64,000 nt of DNA from Erigeron canadensis (taxonomy: Eukaryota; Streptophyta; Magnoliopsida; Asterales; Asteraceae): the NCBI RefSeq assembly GCF_010389155.1, contig NC_057761.1, positions 59,270,587-59,334,586 of the forward strand, given 5' to 3'. Both the position numbers and the translations under genes were made by a program. The notes below the pieces were generated by a model that did not search any database, was not told the DNA's origin, and saw only the letters and a program-made list of their open reading frames with translations. Positions 22,999-34,745 of the stretch are shown piece after piece (position 1 is the stretch's first letter; every line of letters starts with the position of its first letter).

Positions 22999-24918
22999 AT
23001 GATAAGAATGGATACTCATGCTACTACAGCAATATTACATTATGTTCAAAGTGTATGGCCTTTTTCGAGAATTCGATATGATGATTTGAAAGTTTCTGAT
23101 TCTTTAGTTAAGGGTTTGGATTTACCCGATGAGACCAAACGGTTTGTTTTTGCGATTAAGGAACCCGAATCACAGGCTGTTATTTATATACTATGTGCCC
23201 AGAATTTGTCTGAGAGATCGGCAGTTGATGCCGAACGTCTTATTAGATGTGTTAGGCCGGATGCCGTTGTGGGTCAGGTGAATGAGTTTGAGTTTAACTT
23301 TGGCGATGGTTTAGCGTTGGGTGATAATGGTGGTGTTGATTGTACGGTTCCCACTTCTTCGTTTGGTGTACTTAAGAGATGTTTTTTGCATAAGATTTGT
23401 AAAGATAAGTATGAGGATGTGGCTGGGAGTTTGGTTTTGAAAGAGATTTTTGGTGTTGGTTTTAATGGGCATTTTTTGTCTGCAAAAAAGGCAGCCGAAG
23501 AAGTTGGTTCTTCGTTTTTGTTGCTTGAATCGTCTAATGTGAATATAGAAAGTAAGGGTAGTCCCTCGAGTGAGGTTGAATTAGGTAACGGTTTTCAAGG
23601 TTTTAGTGTACAGCCTAATAATTTACTGCCACAAAACGTGAGCTCTAATGTTCCGTCAGGGGCAAGTAGATATCTTATTTCAGATGATTATATGCGTGCT
23701 CAGATGTTGAAATCTTTACGCTCTTATATGGTTCAAGTAAGTTCTAATGTGAATACGGGTCCAGTGAATGTTGAACCAAAAGAGGATTATGAGGTCCCAC
23801 AGTATGCTCGTGCTATTTATCCTTTGCTTGAAGATCTGTATGTCATATTTCATGAAATACCATCCATGGGAAGGGCTTTAGCTAACGCACAAAAGATGTT
23901 TCATGATGTTAGCAAGGGAGACAACATTGATACTCATATACTCTCAGAAGTATATGCATTTCGAATAGCGGTTGAGGGGTTAAGGATTGTTCTTAATAGT
24001 GCTGGTCGGATGCCTATTAGCAAAACAGGAAACCGTCAATCATCTACTGTAGAATTCTCTGATCTGCCTAACGAAGAGAAATCACATGCTCTTCTTGCAA
24101 ATGTACTTCGTAGTCAAACAAATAACTTTAAGTCAATAGTTGCAGTGTTAGATGCTAGTACTTTAGCCGGTATAAGGAAACACTGGAACACTGTAGTTCC
24201 TCCGAATATGAAGGATATAGTTGAAGAAATGGTTGCTGAGTCGACAAAAGATGGTATAACTACCAATCACCGTGACAAAAAACGAAGGTTGACAGATAAA
24301 CCAGTGGTGGCAGTGGGGGCGGGAGCAACAGCAGTATTAGGAGTTTCCTCTCTTTCAAAAGCTGTTCCAGCATCAACTTTTATGAAAGTTGTTACCTTCA
24401 AAGTTCCTGTATCTTTGAAACTGATGATGACACAAACCCAAAAACTCGTTTCTATATCACTTACCAAGATTCTTGGTCCAGCAAAAGTCGTAGCACCGGG
24501 TATGTTCAATTCTGGAGTACATTCTGCATCTTCCTTGAAAGCAGCCGCATCTGCAGAGAAGATAAGAGCTATTGTTCATAGTGTCATTGCATCTGCTGAG
24601 AAAACAAGTCTTTCAGCAATGAGAGGAGCTTTCTATGAAATAATGTGGAAACGTCGCCGGGTTAGGCCAATTGGGGTTCTTCCATGGGCTACATTTGGAT
24701 GCAGTGTGGCTACTTGCTCAAGCCTGCTTGTTTATGGTGATGGTATTGAATGCGTAGTTGAATCGATTCCTTCAGCACCTTCAATTGCGAGTCTGGGTCG
24801 AGGGATTAAAAGTTTACAGCAAACATCAGTAGTTGTTTCACAAATGGAAAGCTCGAGGATACAAAAGACTATCGACTCGCTTGTCAACAGGTTCAAGAAA
24901 TGGAAAACTTCCCCATGA
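22999..24918 (+). CDS. conserved plant protein with TraB-like motif, 639 aa
   Basis: One uninterrupted frame of 639 codons with normal plant codon use; the ATG at 22,999 is chosen because it is the first, though a second lies three codons later. Residues about 60-95 read AVIYILCAQNLSERSAVDAE followed by LIRCVRPDAVVGQV. This resembles the opening motif of TraB/PrgY-family proteins (VYLxGTxHxS, then RPDxVxxEL), but the key His is absent, so the match is distant. The middle (about 100-430) is polar with no domain I recognise. Residues about 435-500 and 555-585 (PIGVLPWATFGCSVATCSSLL) are hydrophobic and may be membrane segments. The tail is a basic amphipathic stretch. It is likely a membrane-associated protein of unknown function. 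The open frame is certain; the TraB link is inference. Confidence 0.8.
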   Translation: MIRMDTHATTAILHYVQSVWPFSRIRYDDLKVSDSLVKGLDLPDETKRFVFAIKEPESQAVIYILCAQNLSERSAVDAERLIRCVRPDAVVGQVNEFEFNFGDGLALGDNGGVDCTVPTSSFGVLKRCFLHKICKDKYEDVAGSLVLKEIFGVGFNGHFLSAKKAAEEVGSSFLLLESSNVNIESKGSPSSEVELGNGFQGFSVQPNNLLPQNVSSNVPSGASRYLISDDYMRAQMLKSLRSYMVQVSSNVNTGPVNVEPKEDYEVPQYARAIYPLLEDLYVIFHEIPSMGRALANAQKMFHDVSKGDNIDTHILSEVYAFRIAVEGLRIVLNSAGRMPISKTGNRQSSTVEFSDLPNEEKSHALLANVLRSQTNNFKSIVAVLDASTLAGIRKHWNTVVPPNMKDIVEEMVAESTKDGITTNHRDKKRRLTDKPVVAVGAGATAVLGVSSLSKAVPASTFMKVVTFKVPVSLKLMMTQTQKLVSISLTKILGPAKVVAPGMFNSGVHSASSLKAAASAEKIRAIVHSVIASAEKTSLSAMRGAFYEIMWKRRRVRPIGVLPWATFGCSVATCSSLLVYGDGIECVVESIPSAPSIASLGRGIKSLQQTSVVVSQMESSRIQKTIDSLVNRFKKWKTSP

Positions 24919-25559
24919 TGTGTGAGTTTTCATCTTTCTCCTCTGTTAAAACAAGCTATGCATTCTCATACTGTGTAGATGAAAAGATCATAATAGTTGG
25001 TTTATCGCCTTTTGTACATTGCTTAAATTGGTTTTTGATAGGATGTGAAAACAAGAGATGGTTGGTTTAGAAGAATTATGTTTTAGAGAGCTGATTTCGG
25101 GTAACTTTGATTAAGTAGTTAATTTTTTCATTATTTGATTATGGCCGAACAACTTGCCTGGATAAAAGCAACACTCTTGATTAGTAGCAGTGGCATAATT
25201 AATGCATTGCATACTGTTCTCTATCTGCTCGTGTCAGTCTGTCAGCTAGAACAAATAATGCCATAATTAGAGTGTCTCAAATCATACATGTTCATATAAT
25301 ACTAGTAAAAGGAACCGATGCATCTGGTTGACTTTCATGAATGTGTGACTACCAGGGGTAGAATTTGGAGAATGGAGAGTTAATATTCACAGCAGGATAT
25401 TTTTAAACTTTCATTTGTGTTGATTGTTATGTAAATGGAAAATAATATTAAAATTCTTACCATTCAAATCACGTTGTATATTGAAACGTTGTAACTCATG
25501 GAATGTGATTTTTTGGCTGATAGTATATCATGCTCATAATGATGCATAAAGTTGATCAT

Positions 25560-25740
25560 CTCCAAGGTAGCTAGTGGTAGGAGACCTTAAAGTCTCAGAA
25601 GAGACAAGGGTTGAAACCTTCCTGAGCAAAACTTTGGAATGGCCTCCAGTCAAAAAATCGTTCATGGGAATACTAGTTAGGCCGCGCGCATCAGAGACAA
25701 AAGCTCGACACTCCCCGGGATGCAACAAATGAGATTTGCC
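25560..25740 (+). mobile_element. tRNA-derived SINE-like sequence
   Basis: GTAGCTAGTGGTAGGAG resembles a pol III A box, and AGGGTTGAAACC about 33 bp further resembles a B box. A GC-rich tail follows (GGCCGCGCGCATCAG ... CTCCCCGGGATGCAAC) like those of plant SINEs. The region cannot fold as an intact tRNA. Boundaries are approximate, and no target duplication or terminal run was found. Confidence 0.5.
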
Positions 25741-27188
25741 ACTTTGGATTCACATAGGCAATTAGGCAGGTTAGATAACTACAACCAGCCCCCTTTTCAG
25801 AGTTCCTAAAATGCGAGGTAGGTGTGGGAGCTGGTGAGCTGGTTATAATGTGAAGAAATAACACACAGCAGGAAATTGTGTTTATTGCTCTATGCACAAC
25901 TATATTATCCAATGCTACTGGCACTAAGGCTCCCAAACTTTCTGCAGATGATTGACTAACAGAAGAGAACACAATCTTATCAGAGAGGCCCTGTCCACTT
26001 TTTGTTTATCACTTTTATTGGGATGTTTATATTGATGCATAACATCTTGTACTGAAGGTTTAAAAAGCCATAAACATAAAGAAGTCCTAACTCACTTGAT
26101 GAACAAGATCATTGGTCTCAATTGTTACATGCTCAAATAATTCTGATGGGCTACACCAGCTGTATGAGCAAGATGCATTGGTCTCAATTGTTACATGCTC
26201 TTTACTTTCATGCCAATTACAAAGTGTTAGTTCTGTTTAACTTTTTTTTTTTTAAGAACGGTATCCTATTCCTATTCCTAAATTACATGCATGTATAGGA
26301 TACAACTCATGTCTCTCGAAAAATCCCTATTAAGTATTAGTTCACCCCATAAATGTGGGAAAGAAGACTCCTAGGTGGATCATCCTAAGGTCTTCAATGG
26401 GCCACCAACCCCATTGTTTAGTTCTATTTAACTTGATGTTGAGTTAGCAAATCTTACAATATCTCAGGTAATTAATAATGGTTATATGGTCAAGAGTCCT
26501 CAATGCAAAAGATAAGCGTGAAAATGGTGGTCCCGTCTATTTATCTTATAATTCATAAACTGAAAGTATCGGAGTACTTTTTAGCTGTCATTAAGTTGAT
26601 AGAAGATTAACTAGTCCTACACTCCTACTGTTATACCCTTAAGTCCTTAACTATTGCTCTATGCAAAAAGAGTTGAAAAAACCCAACATTTGGAGATCCG
26701 GCCATTAAAAAATAACCTTGATGAACAAGTACCACCCGGTTGCCTGCTTCTCATTAATGGATTATGAAATCAAATACAACTACTCCACTATATTTCACAA
26801 ACCTGGTAAAACAAATATACAATAATGGATGCTGACAAACAAATGATCTTGTGGTGTGTGAAATATAACCGTATATACGAAGACAGAGATTCATGTCATT
26901 CTAGTAAATTATAGATATCACCCAACGTGCATAAACCCATCTACCATTTTTTCAAACCTTTGTCATTACAGCATGATCATTGTGCACTAAATGCAGAGGA
27001 ACTTGTACTAAGAAACCGAAGATATCCCTCAAATCATTCAATAGGTACAATTCACAAGAAGTAAAGATCATAATGTCTTGGGACATCGAGAACAAAGTAA
27101 CCATCTAAACACATTGTTAATGAGCCAAACTATTGTTTTATCATAGTTTAGTTAAGAAATCAGGAACTAAATAAAATGCAACACATTT
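25741..27188. other. intergenic DNA between convergent genes
   Basis: No gene was recognised. A T-rich then unique block at about 26,240-26,420 has the look of a dispersed repeat, but it was not identified. The region separates the 3' end of the 639-aa gene from the 3' end of the DUF4378 gene. Confidence 0.45.
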
Positions 27189-30100
27189 TTAACAAGATAA
27201 AAAATCAGCTACTATTTCATCCATCAATAATGTCAAGATATCGGTTTCAATCACAACGCCTTCTTCTAAAGCTTCAACTTTAAAATCCAACCATTTCCCA
27301 TTCCCGCTACTCATATCCTTTTCCACAACCTCATCTACATCCAAATCTTCCATGTTTGTCCAACTACGTATCTCCATCTCTATTTCAGCTGCCAATAAAT
27401 TCTTTTTTTTGAACATCATCGACCATTTTGCCCATTCTTCGTAGCTTCCACTGAAGGCACGTTCATATCTAGCTTCCAAACACAGGCTCACGCAATCAAA
27501 TAAAGCCTTCCTTTGTAGTTTCATGAATGGGCCCATGTATTTATTTTGACTCTCAAGTTGATCAAATAAATTAACATTTATGACCTTTTGGGTTTGGCTA
27601 AAAGCAAAATCATCTACGGCATAGTTAAGCACTTCTCTGATGTACTCCAACTGCCATTGTGATGACCATCTTGCCATGGATGTGAAATTAAATATGGTGC
27701 TGGGAAAAGAGGTGGCAGAATCTTGCAGTTCTATCTCTTCTGCAAAAAGTTCCATGTTTCTTGCGGACATATATTGTTTGTTCCCTAAAACAAAAGCATC
27801 CACAATATTAAGATATTGTTAATTACCCAACTTCAACAAAATACACAAGACAGGTGACAAGATAGGTGGGACACATAGCTTGGGTAATGGGTCATGTCGG
27901 CAAACACCTTAGGTCATTTCTAGCTTTCTCTATAAATAACTAACATGGAAACTTTTATGCAATTTGCAACCTATTCAATCTGTTTTCGATTATGGTAGCT
28001 ATATAAATTTTGCCATTTTGACCTGCTAGAGGCAAAAGATAACCAAATTTAACCCTTTACTCATAAGCAGGTCAAAATTGTCACCTCTAAATGGATACTG
28101 TTAACAATAGCAATATGACATTATTGCCAATAAAAAATAGTAACTATATAAATTTTGCCATCTTGACCTTCTAGAGGCAAAAGATAACCAGATTCCCTTT
28201 ACTCATAAGCATGTCAAAATCGTCACCTCTAAATGGATACTGTTAACAATAGCAATATGACATTATTGCCAATAAAAATTAGTGTCTTTGTGCTGCATTA
28301 ATACAACGAATTTATATATATAGATATATTTTGCTGGTTGGCTATCTACTCGCATGAGACAGTCATTATTATCTTATTATGTTTTTATATACATTAAAAG
28401 CAAAATGTCACACAGGGCAAGTAAGTATGGTTACCGTCACTGGTTAGGGTTATTAGGCTGTTCGATGTGACACAACTATCATCTGATAAAGAGGGTTCTA
28501 GACTTGGGCTTGTACAAGGATTCTGGTACTGATGTTTCATTCCACTTTCATAGTTTTCACTGCTGGTTTCACATTCTGTCACTTGAACACCCTGAAAAAC
28601 AGAATGAGATTTGAATAAAAATTTCATTGTTCACATAAAATGTATTCAGCTAATACTATGCAACATGTTGTACCATACGTCATATTGGGATGAAGAGAGA
28701 TGAATAAATTCTAGAACATTACAAAGTGGGCTGCATGGAAGAACACATGAAAGCGAAATTCAATTCTATTTTTAATCCACTCAAAATGAAATACGGAAGA
28801 TATATTAAATTTCTTAATAAAAAACATATACAGTCAAACCTCTATAAATTAATACTCTATAAATTAATACTTAGATAAAATTAATAATTTGTCCAGACCC
28901 AACTTAAGATATTAGTGGAAATTAACACTCGATAAATTAATAACTCGCTAAATTAATAAAATATCTCAATCCCAACACTATTAATTTATAGAAGTTTCAC
29001 TGTACATGTGAGCTCACGAGCCTGGAAAAAATAAGTCATGAAACCTTAATTTTAAGCTTGTATCCTAAGGTATGCAATGTTGATAACTTGGTATCCTATG
29101 AATATTATTGCTTTTAGCATAGAATCAAGTTTTTTTTGTGAACGGCAAAAATATATTAAAAGTCTACTAGCATTGAATTAAGTGATTGACTTCCAAAAGT
29201 CTGTTGCTGTGATCTATGCTCAGTTGAATTTATATATTAAGCACCTCCCAAATTATTTAAGTTCTCTCATATCGCTTCTCTAATACTCTGTGAAAGGTGT
29301 ATTTGGACTCCTCGTTAAAGCAGCACTAACAAGGTTTGCCCTTTTTGCCATTGTAAAGGCTCAATCTCAGCTTTCAACCACTCAACCAGATCTATAATGT
29401 TTTACTCGTTGAAAATATTAACAACGACCTAGAATGTAAGTTACTCCTAGCATGCACTATCTCTAACCTTATGAAATGGATGGCACTCATGATTTTCATA
29501 CGTAACAACATAACACGACCAATCTAAGCGAAAGTCTTGAGATTGTTCCTGTTGAGCCAATCTATAAATCTATAGAATAGTAACAGCTAGTCTGGTTATG
29601 CAGATACTGAGGTTTACTCAAGCCAAATCTCAGAGCTACAAATAATTGGTTAGAGTGATGAAATAGGGATAGTAAGGAAGTCTACGGCACGTGCTTGCCC
29701 ATATAAGTTTGAGGAAAACTCATAGTACTGAGGCAAACAATGACTCTTATAGAGAACTGAAAATCTGTCGCACTACTTGATAACCCTAAATTTTAACTTT
29801 CTTCTATCTTATTGATTACCTATACATGTCAATATCTCAGTAAACAACCAAAATTACGAAACCACTGCAATGAATAAAGTAAAACGTATTTTGCACACAA
29901 GAAAATGATTTCACAAAACAGGACAACCTTTAACATTGTTGCAATCTGAATATTGTAGACTAAACTGTGAGCAAGAGATTATCGTGTATACATCATGGGG
30001 ATGTGAACAATACCTGCCACTCCATATTGACTTTAAGCGGTGTATGTTCAATCAAAGAGGAGACATCCGAATCATGTTGTATGACACTCTTGTCCTTCTG

Positions 30101-32049
30101 CATAAGGGAACCTGGCATTTCAGAAGCAGAACTTAGAGTAGAACTTCCTTTGACAATGTCACACTCTGTCGTCTGAACTAAAGAAGATAGTTCCCTTAGT
30201 TTCTGTTCCAAAAGAACACTCAAAGCATCACTGTCAATAACAGGTGTCCCAAACGAAGGGAACTGTGAATCCCCTGTATCAACATCATCCTGAAACTTAA
30301 GACAAACACCTCGACTCTTAGCTCCTGACTGACCAGAAGAAGACTCAGATTCAGACACTGGTTTCTTGATAGGGGACGTGAAGGTAAAAGAGACAACATC
30401 CATGCCATTTTTCCTGTCTACAGGCTCCCAATTGGAAGATCCATCTATTGTTATATTACACTTCACAGATCTTTCTTTTTCCTGGATTAGTACATTATTA
30501 GTAGTAGCCCGATCGAAGATATTATCTCCTTCTGTTGGCCTTTTCTTTCCAGAAAATTTCTTTGTTGTAGAAAATGATTCTTTTCCCGTTCCAGATGTCG
30601 TCGCTAACTGAGCCTTTCTGGCCCCAACCACCGATTTTTCAACAGTCTTCTTGGATGTCTTGACATCCCTACAGGAATCATTTGTGGAAGTTGTTTTCCT
30701 GTCATGTTGGTATGGAACTCTAGGTTTCAAATTTGTGCGGTCCTTATACGATGCACAGTTTTGTTTCTGATTGTTGTGGGTGAGCACCTGAGAGGAGATC
30801 CTTCCTGTTGTTGATCTATTCGGCACCTTTTTGGGAGTATTTCTTTGTCTATTATCCAGTTGGACAGACTTGACTCCATCATCTTTCTGATTCATGGCAT
30901 TCCTACTGTTTCTTGAAGTGGTTCCCTCTGCTTTTTGAACATTCATTTTCACTGGAGTAGCAGGTGAAATAGATTTATTCTTGTTCTTCAAACTTCCTGC
31001 AACGCCATGCTTTAGAATCACAATCTCAGAGCGACATTGACGCTTGTCACGAGGCTGCTGAGATTTGACAGGGCTATACGTTTTGGGTCTTTGTTGTTGT
31101 GCTTCAGATGATGATGATCTCTGTGCAGCTTCCATCTTATCTTTTAGATCCCGGATTCTAAGGGGGATTGAAGAACTCCTACTTCCATTAAGATTTGACT
31201 GGGGACTCTGCCCGATTATCCTTGAAGCTTCTTCCATTATATATGCTGCATTTCGGGACAGTATAAACCCTGGACTCTTAATAGGAGATAACATTCTGTG
31301 GTGGGTAATAGGTACAGATTTAGCCGATCTAGGAGGTAATACTTCAGACTGGAATCTCTCAATTGGTCGATTTTGCAGCTTCCGCAATCTATCTTGTACT
31401 GGGTTCCTCGAAAAACCATCGAGCTTATTTCGCATACCATAGTCCATAGAATCATGTTCGTCTTCAAAATCGTTTGTAATATGCGAATGCCTAAAAGAAT
31501 GAGAGTCAGTAAACGAAGTAAACCCGGGATTAGAAGTGGCATCTAAAGTTGGCAAAGAATCTAATCCCATAAGTCTAGCAACGACCCCAGGTGCTTTGGT
31601 TCCACTTGCATCATCGTTACTCATAGACGAAGATGCCCAATCACTTCCCGTCAGACTTGGACCATCATCGATACTCTCGTGTAACTTCTTCATCTACACA
31701 CATTCACAATCATCATAATATATAAAAAAAAGAAAAGAAAACCAAACCCATTAAATAACTAAATACAACATTCACTTCTCACTAACAAGAACGTAGACGT
31801 ACCTGTTGCATCCTAGATAAAGCCATATTATGTAAATTCTCTTTTCCTTGAATCGAACTTTCTATAAAAACCATTACCAATAACAAGAATCATTAAAAAA
31901 TAGAAAACACCTACGAGAAAATAAGCAACAAACCATTCCACTAACTTTAACTTACCTGGTTTATTCGAAAAGAGTTTCTTTCGAGATTTGACATTCCAAT
32001 CAAACAACTGAAGAAATCCTCCTTTTGAACTTGCCTTCTCAACCTCCAT
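27189..32049 (-). CDS. VARLMGL / DUF4378 protein (TRM/LONGIFOLIA-like superfamily), 861 aa
   Basis: Five exons on the minus strand: 31,956-32,049; 31,803-31,861; 30,014-31,693; 28,435-28,591; 27,189-27,784. All junctions are GT..AG and the phases join in frame (2,586 nt). The N-terminus MEVEKASSKGGFLQLFDWN followed by RKKLF is the hallmark start of this plant subfamily. Residues 89-95 are VARLMGL (DUF3741-type motif), followed by a long, basic, Ser-rich disordered region. The last exon is the DUF4378 domain (about residues 705-858; QWQLEYIREVL, WMDEI-type end LLMDEIVADFL). Relatives, including TON1-recruiting-motif proteins, associate with microtubules and cell-shape control; that role is inferred. 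Intron 3 carries an Emigrant-type MITE and intron 4 a tandem duplication. GT, AG and CT microsatellites lie upstream. Confidence 0.9.
27999..28282. repeat. tandem duplication (2 x ~143 bp) in intron 4 of the DUF4378 gene
   Basis: The block starting CTATATAAATTTTGCCAT at 27,999 is repeated from 28,144 with only scattered differences, both copies ending GACATTATTGCCAATAAAAA. The offset is 145 bp. High identity suggests a recent duplication. Each copy contains an internal inverted pair (TTTTGACCTGCT / AGCAGGTCAAAA in copy 1). Confidence 0.9.
28831..29002. mobile_element. Emigrant-like MITE (Tc1/mariner-pogo type)
   Basis: The left end CAGTCAAACCTCTATAAATT and the inverted right end CAGTGAAACTTCTATAAATT match the known plant Emigrant terminal repeat, and TA flanks both sides (28,829-28,830 and 29,003-29,004). 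It is 172 bp long, non-coding, and lies inside intron 3 of the DUF4378 gene. Confidence 0.85.
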
Positions 32050-32279
32050 TTTCTCATATATATGTTATCGATATAAAAAATCCTCAAAAAAACATATATC
32101 CACCTGAAATATTATAAAACCCTAATAAATTAATCAATCTTACAACCAAATAAATAAACCCTAACTTAAAATAAGTAACTACAGATTCAACATTTCATAT
32201 CAAATTTCAAATGTATATAGCAATATACTATATAATCTTATCACTATAACAAAATGAAGATATATAGAAATACAATATA

Positions 32280-32620
32280 ACATATATATATATATATATA
32301 ATTATGAAAATCAAAATTAGTGAATGCAACTTACTTGAGAGAAATTAGGGGTGAGATCACAGTGTGTGTGTGTGTGTGGATGTGTGTGTTTGGTGCTTTT
32401 AATGCATTGGCAAAAAGGCCCAAGATCTTGGTTATGGGGTTTTGAAAGATTTAAAGCTCACGAGTAAGAGAGAGAGTGTGTGTGTGTTTTGTTTCTCTCT
32501 GTGTGTTTGAAAATGAATGAAAGGAAATAAAAGATAAAATAATGAATGTTTAGGGACTTGGAAATGGAGAAGAGAAAACATGCCCCCCTCCTCCTCCTAC
32601 GCTCTCTCTCTCTCTCTCCG
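32280..32620. repeat. cluster of TA, GT, AG and CT microsatellites upstream of the DUF4378 gene
   Basis: (TA)n at about 32,283-32,301, (GT)n at about 32,361-32,378, an AG-then-GT run at about 32,467-32,487, and (CT)n at about 32,602-32,618. Their position just upstream of the start codon suggests a 5' UTR/promoter setting; pyrimidine-rich CT runs are common near plant transcription starts. Confidence 0.85.
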
Positions 32621-34745
32621 TTTAACACAAATAATATACGGTTATATCACTCTGTATTAAGTTGAATTGCGATTAAAGAAATACGATGACACCTTTTTTT
32701 TTCTCCATGTTTTTACTACTTGACTACCTAATCATATTTAAAGTACTCATGCCTTGTTCATCATTCATCCATAACTAATTCTTATGAGCATTTTATAAAA
32801 ATCTTATCAACTATTAAACAATTATTACTAATTTTTCAAAACATCTTCATTGGCACACTATTAGTCTATCCATATTTTATTTAGTTTTACACTTTTAAAC
32901 ATCTAGTTAACCATTTATTCGTACCTCATCCCACTTACAAGTCCTTCAATGACAAGTCAATAACGAGTCACACTTAATATTATTGTCCAATGAATAACAA
33001 GCCATATATGAGAAGATAACGGAGCCTTGTGAGGTCTTTTAGGTCATCTCCGATGACAACATTCCTGCTTGTTAAAGAGACTATTATCTATTGTGATAAA
33101 GACTAAAATTCAATTCTTACACATGAGGTAATTTAGTTCTATTTCACTATTTTGGGCAATTTAGTAGTAATTAGGTTTACTGGTACAAAAGTACATGTCC
33201 GAGCATACCAGTCATTTTAGTAACACGTGAACATAATGAACCAACATACTTAACTCAATTTGCTTCCAACCAAAAATAATAATTTTCGATCCGTCATATC
33301 ACATCATCATCCATATGTAACTAAAAAATATTATATTTTACTTGTACATAAACACTAACATATGCGTAAAAGGACCACCCAAACATAGGGATGACAAAAA
33401 ATAAATAATTGTACCCTAAAAAAAACCAAAAATTCGCCCCAAACTCGTATATATTTATATACTAGTATTTAAATCTTTATATTTAAAAACGTTTTATGTT
33501 TGTTTATTCTTGGATCATATTAGGATTTAAATAATAAAAATACAAAACTTTTATCACATAGATTTTGTTTTAATACAGTTGTAAATGCCTAAATGGGGCT
33601 ATAAGACTAGAACTGCTATCAAGTTGGTCCAGTTTGAGTTTAAGTTCAAAGACGACACAATTTTAATCCCGCATGTTTACATCATTACATGTGTCTTATG
33701 GAAGCTTAAGCATATGGAGTTTCATAAGCTCAAACTCACAAGTCTCGTTTATCAACAGAAAGGTCTTTTTAATACTCGTAGCTTATGTTTTCATAAGTTA
33801 TACGGAGTACACAGTAATAGTTGTAAATCTGCTTAGAATTTAGCTTTTAAAATTTCATAGTTAATTAGTTTATAATCGCTTATGTATTCACAAGTTATAC
33901 ACACTATAATGCTATATGCGAGTCGTGTTAATATATATGTTTTCTTTTACTATCCATAAGTTATTTCAAGAATGTGGATAAAACAAACATATCTTAAAAT
34001 TACGATTCATGGGCTAAAATATTTCAGGTGATCAAGACTGGTCCCTTGCAAGTTACAATCCCTACTCAGATGATACACATTACTTCATAACAATCATTCT
34101 GATTTTCCGCAATGTGCTAGTTGACTTAACCCAGCAATCAAATTCGGAAGCTTTAACCTGGTAAACTAGAAGCAGGCAATCTTATTTGGGTAAAATTTTG
34201 GAGGTAGCTACAATGGAAATGAGTCGGACAGGTCAAGTCAAAACCATCGTGAAAATCCATAGAAAACTCTGCAACTCCTTTTAAATCACGATACATTAAA
34301 AAATAATAATCTTTAATCAAACCCGAGACATTAACTATTCCTAAAACTCTAATAAAATGCATGCACTTACCCAGTTAGTTCCAGTAGCAAAAACTTACTC
34401 GCTTAGACTTGTCAACCGGCCCATTTAGCACACTATCAAATGCTATAGTTCAGTAATTAATGTACATGTGGTAAGATTACTACACATCAAAAAAGTATAC
34501 ACTGTTGAAAAGAAAATAAAGACAAGACGGGCTTAAAGCACTTTATACTAAGGTTTGCAACCTTCCTCAACAATTTCAAGAACCCTTGAAAAGAAAAGGA
34601 AAAAGAACCACCCAACAATAAGATGATATAGATCTACTGAGATAGTAAACTCTGGATTAGACTTTGTACATTGTTAGAACACTGCAAAAACGGTAAATAC
34701 CTACCCCTGTAGATGATTTATACTACCTGAACTGGCAAGATGCAG
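32621..34745. other. AT-rich intergenic DNA, no gene seen
   Basis: The longest open frame (33,585-33,836) has no recognisable family or context. No bounded transposon was identified. It separates the 5' side of the DUF4378 gene from the 3' end of the INO80D-like gene. Confidence 0.5.

Noticed and set aside
25555..25640. possible tRNA gene (A- and B-box-like sequences)
   Set aside because: No cloverleaf can be drawn and a SINE-type tail follows, so a tRNA-derived SINE fits better.
33585..33836. 83-codon frame in the intergenic region
   Set aside because: No recognised motif, no splice or promoter context, and AT-biased composition.
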